DNA of 56,424 nt from JAJACP01 sp964350245 (GTDB taxonomy: Bacteria > Chlamydiota > Chlamydiia > Chlamydiales > JAAKFR01). The translations under genes were made by a program, and so were the position numbers. The stretch spans positions 1-56,424 of the forward strand of contig CAYGJC010000011.1 of NCBI GenBank assembly GCA_964350245.1, in the 5' to 3' direction. The notes beneath the pieces are model-generated. The model searched no databases, was not told where the DNA came from, and worked only from the letters and a program-made list of their open reading frames with translations. The number at the start of each line of letters is the position of its first letter. Position 1 is the stretch's first letter. Below, piece after piece: positions 51,454 through 56,424 of this stretch.

Positions 51454-52973
51454 AGAGTCGCCCGGTACAGTTCAACCTGCTCCTTGGCTTCCTGCTGTAA
51501 AAGCGTATTAAAATCCCTAAGGGGAAGCAAATAGTCGGGTTCCATGAGACCCGCAAGCTGATTCGGAAACAACCCCGCCTTTACCCCCTCTGTAAACAAA
51601 GCCACCCGCTCCCGCATGCGATCCAGGCTGTTTTGGGTCAAAAAACAGTTCTTTTTTAGCTTCCAAAACAGAGGCTCAAACGGAAAATCGGTCAATAAAT
51701 CTACGAGTGAGGCAATAAGGGGCTCTTTGCCCATCTCTAATTTCCAATACCAGTAGCTTAAATCCACATTCTGGTCAGGAAAGCATAGCCCATGGTCAAT
51801 CGCCGCAATTTTCTCATCCCCCACTAAAATATTGCCCGCATGACGATCGGTATTCCCAATAATCACATCGAGAACAATCAAGAGCTGATACTCCACCAGT
51901 GGGAGCGCCTCCTTCTCATCCTGATAGATCTCCAAAAAAGGAACAAATCCATCCACAAACTCCTGAAATGAGCCATATTTGGTCTTTTTAGGACGGTTGG
52001 AGGCGAGCCGATCTTCGCGCGCTAAAAAGAAGGTGCGGTGCGTAAAGGCTGCATAGTAGGTACGCGGCACAATCCCAAAGCCAAAAAATGCATCGACCAG
52101 AAAAGCCCCTACCTCATGATGTGCTGCCTCACCTACGCGACACCCCCACCGCGTTTTCCGCTGCCCCAGGGCACCCTGAAAGCTGGGACCCACAGGATTG
52201 TGAGGAGCATGTATTTCCTCATCAAAGGGCTTAAAAAGCCCCACAATCTGGCGGTCCGTTCCTCGCATCCAGTAGGCCCCCGAACACCCCACCGTGATCA
52301 GAATGGGATAGAGTCCTTTTTCAAGAGCGCTTTTTGCCTCTCGAATCACCTCGGGAACTTTCTGCCTCCGGACAGCCAAGTGCATATTTTGGATCACACG
52401 GTACTGGAGCAACGAGTTGCGATAAAAAAGATCAATATGCTCCTTGATATCGCTTTGATCCCATTTTTTCCCATTAATCCGCTCTACACGCCTCAGCATA
52501 CGGGCGAGCAGAGCAACTTTCTTTTCCAGAAAAAAGGGCAAAATCTTCCTGTCAAACGGGTTGTTCAACTCCAAAGTGATGGTAATGTAGGTGTAGTAAA
52601 TCACTCTCTCCACACGACTCTGAGGCGCCCCTAGAAGAAGGATGTTCCACAGGGAAAAAAGCCGCTTTTGGAGGGGGGAGTCAAGCACTTTCAGCTCCCC
52701 TTGGGCATTAGCGGAAAGCCATCCCTCCTTTCCAGAGCGGAATAGGGTGTGGATATTGGCGGGCACATTCAGTAGATCCATCTGAGCAGGCCGATACCGA
52801 TGCACCAAAAAAAACAGAAAGAAGACGATGTCTTCTAAGCGGAGTACTTTATAAAGTCTTTGTAAAGAAGAGATCAAACGCTCCCATAAAAGCTGCATCC
52901 ATCGGCTTAGGTTGAAAGCAAGCAGGCGTGCCCCGCGCGCCACTTGTTGATAGAGGGTACGTCTTTTCTCCAT
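51450..52973 (-). CDS. PI3/PI4-kinase-like protein, candidate T3S effector
   Basis: The 507-residue protein carries the signatures of the phosphatidylinositol 3/4-kinase fold near its C-terminal half. A nucleotide-loop-like segment with the Lys is SGAYWMRGTDRQIVGLFKPF (Lys248). A helix with conserved Glu is GEAAHHEVG (282-289). The catalytic loop is DVIIGNTDRHAGNIL (Asp376, Asn381) and the metal-binding motif is AAIDHGLCFP (Asp393). The loop and DHG motifs resemble type II PI4-kinases and their bacterial relatives. A hydrophobic stretch lies at 45-57. The gene sits between putative effectors and the translocator operon, on the opposite strand. A lipid-kinase activity on host phosphoinositides is possible; protein-kinase activity is equally open. 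Confidence 0.75.
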   Translation of the reverse strand: MEKRRTLYQQVARGARLLAFNLSRWMQLLWERLISSLQRLYKVLRLEDIVFFLFFLVHRYRPAQMDLLNVPANIHTLFRSGKEGWLSANAQGELKVLDSPLQKRLFSLWNILLLGAPQSRVERVIYYTYITITLELNNPFDRKILPFFLEKKVALLARMLRRVERINGKKWDQSDIKEHIDLFYRNSLLQYRVIQNMHLAVRRQKVPEVIREAKSALEKGLYPILITVGCSGAYWMRGTDRQIVGLFKPFDEEIHAPHNPVGPSFQGALGQRKTRWGCRVGEAAHHEVGAFLVDAFFGFGIVPRTYYAAFTHRTFFLAREDRLASNRPKKTKYGSFQEFVDGFVPFLEIYQDEKEALPLVEYQLLIVLDVIIGNTDRHAGNILVGDEKIAAIDHGLCFPDQNVDLSYWYWKLEMGKEPLIASLVDLLTDFPFEPLFWKLKKNCFLTQNSLDRMRERVALFTEGVKAGLFPNQLAGLMEPDYLLPLRDFNTLLQQEAKEQVELYRATL

Positions 52974-52979
52974 ATTATT

Positions 52980-53008
52980 ATTATATAAACTAAATTAAAT
53001 ACTAACAA
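52980..53008 (-). promoter_or_regulatory. candidate promoter of the kinase gene, TTGTTA-17-TATAAT
   Basis: On the minus strand, TTGTTA (53008-53003) and TATAAT (52985-52980) are spaced by exactly 17 bases. The predicted transcript would start at about the ATG at 52973, so it would be leaderless, or the real start codon may be further in. The context is very AT-rich, so a chance match is possible. Confidence 0.4.
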
Positions 53009-53053
53009 TTATTAAGATTTATTAAAAAAACTAACCAAATCTTTAAAAAGTCA

Positions 53054-53082
53054 TTGATAGTTAATTATTTATTTGATATAAT
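53054..53082 (+). promoter_or_regulatory. promoter of the lcrH-copB-copD operon, TTGATA-17-TATAAT
   Basis: TTGATA (53054-53059) and a perfect TATAAT (53077-53082) are spaced by 17 bases, the best sigma-66-type promoter in the window. The start would lie near 53089, 26 bases before the lcrH ATG. The 140-base gap between the divergent kinase and lcrH genes is strongly AT-rich. Confidence 0.7.
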
Positions 53083-53114
53083 AATTGCAGACTTTAAATT
53101 TTAACTGGTAATAC

Positions 53115-53612
53115 ATGAATAATAAACAAACTTTTAGATTCGATCTTTTAGACAAAGAGAGTGCTCAAGCTATTGCTCAAGAAGTACTTAACCTCATGGA
53201 AGAAGGAATGACGCTCCAGGAGGCTACAGGTGTAAGCGATGAGACCCTAGAGGAAATCTACAACCTAGCTTACGGCTATTACAATCAGGGAAAGTACAAA
53301 GAAGCGGTCAGTTTATTCCACTTTCTTGCTGGAGCCTCACCACGCACCTATAAATATCTTTTGGGGCTTGCCTCTTCGTTCCACCAAATTGGTGCTTTTG
53401 AAGAAGCGGCTGTAGGGTTTTATTGCGCTCTGAACATCGAACCAGAAAACCCCATTCCTGCCTATTACGTAACTGACTGTTTTTTGAAGCAGAATTGCGA
53501 AGAAGAGGCCGCCGAGTTTGCTGAGTTAACGATTGAAATTTGTGACAACCGCCCCGAGTATCAGGACCTTCAAGAGAGATGTGAACTGATTAAAAAGTCA
53601 CTAAAAAAATAA
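53115..53612 (+). CDS. lcrH: class II T3S chaperone, LcrH/SycD type
   Basis: The 165-residue protein is acidic and consists of three TPR-like helix pairs (ETLEEIYNLAYGYYNQGKYK, YLLGLASSFHQIGAFEEAAV, IPAYYVTDCFLKQNCEEEAA), the layout of LcrH/SycD/IpgC. Such chaperones hold the hydrophobic translocators until secretion. It directly precedes the two translocator genes. In C. trachomatis the same order is CT576-CT578-CT579 (from memory), there with one extra small gene that is absent here. Confidence 0.93.
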   Translation: MNNKQTFRFDLLDKESAQAIAQEVLNLMEEGMTLQEATGVSDETLEEIYNLAYGYYNQGKYKEAVSLFHFLAGASPRTYKYLLGLASSFHQIGAFEEAAVGFYCALNIEPENPIPAYYVTDCFLKQNCEEEAAEFAELTIEICDNRPEYQDLQERCELIKKSLKK

Positions 53613-53632
53613 TAATAAAGGACCCTTTTAAT

Positions 53633-54715
53633 ATGTCAAGTTTTCTTCCAGATCAAAATTATAGTATCAATAGCGCGCCTGCCCTACCTCTTGGACGCTT
53701 GGATACGCAGCACATTCTGACAAAAGAGATTGCACGCATTCAAGACACGATTGCTGAGTCAGAAAAAAAGCATAAGAAAAGCCAGGTAGAAGTAGGGGAG
53801 CGCCCCATCTTACCGGCAGCGGCAAAATCGAAGCACCCTGACTTTTTGGCTTTTGTTGCAGAGGCTTTTTCGAAATCGTTTAGTGCGATGTCTGAAGGAA
53901 CCATTTCCCAGTCAAGAGACTTTGCCGATTTGCAGAAACTCGACCAGACAATGTCACAAGCTGTTTTGCAGACAACTAAAAACGCCATTGATAAGCAGCA
54001 AGCTCAGATCAAAATGGCAGCTCAGGCTCAAGAATACCAAGAGAAAATGGGTCAGGCCAACACCGTTTTTGGTTGGGCCATGTTCGCGATTGGGATTGTC
54101 TTGATGGTCGTAACAGTGGCCAGTTCTGTGTTTGACTTTGGGGCTTCACTAGCAGCTGTTCCAGCTGAAGCTGGTATGATTGAAATGGGCGATATGGCGG
54201 CCACAGCGACGACAGACGCGGTAGCTGGCGGCGTAGAAGCAGCTATTGATGCCGGGGAAGCAGCCGGAGAGGCCGGAGGAAACATCGCTGGGCTAACAGA
54301 AGATGTAGGCGCTCAAGTGGAATCAGCAGCAGAAGACGGAGTGAGCGAAGAGGTGAATAGTGCGAGCAGCTTTAAAAACAAACTCGGTGACTTTCTGAAA
54401 ACCAAAGGCTTTAGGAAAGGCGTCCAGTTGGGTGTTGGATCTATTCTTGCCTCACCTATGCTGGTATCCGGGATTGAGAAGCTACACACATCTGGCATGC
54501 TAGACAAGGTAGCTGAGGCGCAGAAGGAAACAGGAGACGCGATCGCCACAATGCAGGCCAACCAAATGACGTTCCAGTTTTATCAGCAATTATTGAGACG
54601 TGCTAGTGGAGTGGTACAAGAACAAGGAAACGATGCGTCACAGGTTGTGGAAACTTTTAACGATGTGACGAGCGCCTACAAGCAAATTAGTTATGGATTG
54701 GCTAACGCCGTTTAA
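53633..54715 (+). CDS. copB: T3S translocator, CopB-like
   Basis: The 360-residue protein has a polar N-terminus, helical amphipathic parts (about 105-145) and a strong hydrophobic helix (VFGWAMFAIGIVLMVVTVAS, about 143-162). A weak second hydrophobic segment lies near 270-285 (LGVGSILASPMLVSG). The region between is rich in Ala, Gly and Glu. This matches YopB/CopB-type translocators that insert in the host membrane. It follows lcrH and precedes copD. It is shorter than C. trachomatis CopB (about 490 residues). Confidence 0.8.
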   Translation: MSSFLPDQNYSINSAPALPLGRLDTQHILTKEIARIQDTIAESEKKHKKSQVEVGERPILPAAAKSKHPDFLAFVAEAFSKSFSAMSEGTISQSRDFADLQKLDQTMSQAVLQTTKNAIDKQQAQIKMAAQAQEYQEKMGQANTVFGWAMFAIGIVLMVVTVASSVFDFGASLAAVPAEAGMIEMGDMAATATTDAVAGGVEAAIDAGEAAGEAGGNIAGLTEDVGAQVESAAEDGVSEEVNSASSFKNKLGDFLKTKGFRKGVQLGVGSILASPMLVSGIEKLHTSGMLDKVAEAQKETGDAIATMQANQMTFQFYQQLLRRASGVVQEQGNDASQVVETFNDVTSAYKQISYGLANAV

Positions 54716-54746
54716 AAAATTAAATAATAATAAATAAGGTAAATGA

Positions 54747-55820
54747 ATGAGTAGCATTATTAATGATCAAATTACAGAAACTGTTAGCCATCACGCTCAG
54801 GCGGAAAAGCGTGGGCAAGAGCGCATTGCACAGGCGCACCGTACTCTGGCTAAGGAGAAAGTAGGTAAAGACTATATTCTACCTGCAACAGGTGACGCCA
54901 AGCCGGTGATTCCTAAGAAAGGAGAGACAAAGCCAAAGTTGCCGACACCAAAAACTCCCTTTTCCGGACTGAAAGGAGATGATCAGGGTGAAGAGGGAAA
55001 GACACTCGGTTTGATCGCGATTATTGGAGAGGTGATGGCACTACAAGCGAAGAGTAACTCCAATTTCTGGAGCACCATGTGGAAGCAGGCTTCTACCAGT
55101 ATGATGATGCAGGTCAAGTTTGCACCTGTGATTGCCAAAGCCGTGCGCACTGCCTATCAAGCGCAATCGGAGGCAACAAAAGCACAATCAACCTCTGCTT
55201 TGACAACCGGTATCATCAACCTCGTGATGTTTGGTGCTACGGCAGTTATGGGTGTGTATATGGACGTAACCGATGAGACAGGAGATAATGGACCTAGTCA
55301 AAAAGATGCCGTCGCAAAAGATGAAGGAGCTGCTGGAGAGGCCGAAGCAGATACAGCCGAACTAGAAGCATCGGGAGACGAGGTAAAAGTACAGGAACAA
55401 AAGCAAAACGAGCAGTTAGCCTCACAGCGCAGAGCGGCAGAAACATCAGGTAAGAAAGCGCAAATTAAGGGTGGAGCCAAAAAAGCGCAAGAGGTGGGTG
55501 GTAAAGGACCAAAGCGTATGACCTCTATCCTACTAAAAGTCGCTCAAGCGGGCCAGACGATGCAGATGCTTGCCCACGGTAGTACCTCTATTGTGGAATC
55601 TCAGTACCAAAGTAAGCAGGCTGAAAAGCAACAGGAAGAAGGACAGGCGCAAGCGTTGAACAAAGAGTCTGAGCAGTATGCTCAGTTCTATGGCCAGTCT
55701 TTTAGCCGTTCAGAGGACCTACGGCAAGGGGGTCAGCAGAACATCGACTACGCGATGAACATCCTGAAGTCAGCTGTGGATACGATCACTCAGACGGTCA
55801 CCTCTATGTTCCGTGGCTAA
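54747..55820 (+). CDS. copD: T3S translocator, CopD-like
   Basis: The 357-residue protein has a Lys/Pro-rich N-terminus and one main hydrophobic helix (LTTGIINLVMFGATAVMGVY, about 151-170). An acidic then Gln/Lys-rich linker follows, with a helical C-terminus ending in VTSMFRG. One membrane helix fits YopD/CopD-type translocators, which pair with YopB/CopB in the pore. It is the last gene of the operon and is followed directly by a strong terminator. Confidence 0.8.
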   Translation: MSSIINDQITETVSHHAQAEKRGQERIAQAHRTLAKEKVGKDYILPATGDAKPVIPKKGETKPKLPTPKTPFSGLKGDDQGEEGKTLGLIAIIGEVMALQAKSNSNFWSTMWKQASTSMMMQVKFAPVIAKAVRTAYQAQSEATKAQSTSALTTGIINLVMFGATAVMGVYMDVTDETGDNGPSQKDAVAKDEGAAGEAEADTAELEASGDEVKVQEQKQNEQLASQRRAAETSGKKAQIKGGAKKAQEVGGKGPKRMTSILLKVAQAGQTMQMLAHGSTSIVESQYQSKQAEKQQEEGQAQALNKESEQYAQFYGQSFSRSEDLRQGGQQNIDYAMNILKSAVDTITQTVTSMFRG

Positions 55821-55826
55821 TCACAC

Positions 55827-55856
55827 AAAGCCCCTCCTTGTGGAGGGGCTTTTTTT
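55827..55856 (+). terminator. strong intrinsic terminator after copD
   Basis: AAGCCCCTCC (55828-55837), loop TTGT, GGAGGGGCTT (55842-55851), then a run of T to 55856. A perfect 10-bp stem, G/C-rich in eight pairs, with a T-tract is a textbook rho-independent terminator. It ends the lcrH-copB-copD transcript. Confidence 0.95.
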
Positions 55857-55872
55857 ATGCTATAAGACAGGC

Positions 55873-56424
55873 ATGAAACGTCACACTGAAAATGGAGTCG
55901 GCTGGCTCACTTTTGACCACTTGTCCAGCTGCCCCCGTCTAAATCATGGGGTTTTTCTGCGCCATGGAGGGGTCAGCGAGGGCCCTTTTGCAACACTTAA
56001 TCTCGGTCTTACTCAAGGCGACGATCCCCAAAAAGTCATGATTAACCGTCAAAAAGTGCTTAACGCTCTTCAAATCAAGAGCTGTGCCCAGCCCTGCCAG
56101 AAACACACCAACCATGTTGTTGAGGCAAATTCTCATGCCAAAGAAGAGGCGGATGGACTCATCACAAATAGGCCAGATCTTGGCCTCCTCATTCTCCATG
56201 CTGACTGCCAAGCAGCGATCATCTACGACCCCATTCAGCATGCATTAGCCAACGTTCATTCCGGGTGGCGAGGGAGTGTTCAAAACATTTATTCCGAGGC
56301 AATAGAGAGCTTAAAAAGACGGTATGGTAGCCGTCCTGAAGATCTTCTAGTGGGCATCTCCCCTAGCCTAGGGCCCGAGGCGGCTGAGTTTCGTCATTAT
56401 AAAGAAGAGCTGCCCGAAGCCTTT
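55873..56424 (+). CDS. YfiH/PgeF (LACC1-like) family protein, C-terminus cut by window edge
   Basis: The frame from the ATG at 55873 stays open for 184 codons to the edge. It shows the family (DUF152, polyphenol oxidase/purine nucleoside phosphorylase-like) motifs: LNHGVFLRHGGVSEGPFATL, the zinc-site HADCQAAIIYDP and NVHSGWRGS. In E. coli PgeF is linked to peptidoglycan quality control, and LACC1-type members act on purine nucleosides. AGG precedes the start by one base only, so the ribosome binding site is weak. The family is usually about 240-260 residues; roughly the last quarter is missing here. Confidence 0.9.
   Translation, partial: MKRHTENGVGWLTFDHLSSCPRLNHGVFLRHGGVSEGPFATLNLGLTQGDDPQKVMINRQKVLNALQIKSCAQPCQKHTNHVVEANSHAKEEADGLITNRPDLGLLILHADCQAAIIYDPIQHALANVHSGWRGSVQNIYSEAIESLKRRYGSRPEDLLVGISPSLGPEAAEFRHYKEELPEAF

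Noticed and set aside
1..56424. tRNA, rRNA, CRISPR, insertion sequence or integrase
   Set aside because: Looked for in intergenic regions and among the reading frames; no cloverleaf-like segment, regularly spaced repeats or transposase/integrase protein was recognised by eye.

Overview
The window is chromosomal DNA from a member of the Chlamydiae, most likely an environmental or amoeba-associated (Chlamydia-like) lineage rather than the genus Chlamydia. The evidence is gene content and order. From memory of the C. trachomatis map, two of its blocks can be followed here: nth-mnmE-psd-TPR protein-secA with der (CT697-CT703), and brnQ, SNF2 helicase, lpdA, lipA, sctJ-K?-L-R-S-T, the gsp operon, pepP, mutL, lcrH, copB, copD and a YfiH/PgeF protein (CT554-CT580). 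In this genome the two blocks are interleaved, and there are several extra genes. I cannot name the genus.

Layout. 1-2417: a truncated collagen-like secreted protein downstream of a SulP anion transporter. 2482-8819: Der GTPase (+), then an SNF2 helicase and BrnQ (-). 8820-10878: an accessory stretch with a short ORF, an AAA/DUF4143 ATPase preceded by nested palindromes, and small unknown ORFs. 10875-15469: nth and mnmE (-), then a small secreted protein, psd and a TPR protein (+). 15459-18614: secA with its own promoter-like sequence and a leader able to form two competing hairpins. 18615-19589: two hairpins, a small secreted Cys-rich protein and a zinc-ribbon membrane protein. 19737-27504: lpdA, lipA, a HEAT-like protein and the type III secretion basal-body/export genes sctJ, a candidate sctK, sctL, sctR, sctS, sctT. 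27533-31454: a second accessory stretch (a second DUF4143 ATPase with tandem palindromes, short ORFs, a PP2C phosphatase, an orphan FliW and a membrane protein). 31645-40827: a type II secretion/pseudopilus operon with secretin, ATPase, inner-membrane protein and four or five pseudopilin-like proteins. 40890-47699 (-): mutL, pepP, a class III nucleotidyl cyclase and a PhoR-type sensor kinase. 47754-55820: a virulence region with two paralogous putative T3S effectors (DUF582-like), a small coiled-coil protein, a phosphatidylinositol-kinase-like protein (-), and the translocator operon lcrH-copB-copD, which ends in a strong terminator. 55873-end: a truncated YfiH/PgeF protein.

How it works together: the window carries a substantial part of the T3S basal body (J, L, R, S, T), the translocators with their class II chaperone, and probable effectors. 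The most interesting item is the PI3/PI4-kinase-like protein placed between the putative effectors and the translocators, in a group of bacteria whose intracellular vacuole depends on host phosphoinositides. No tRNA, rRNA, CRISPR array or insertion sequence was recognised.
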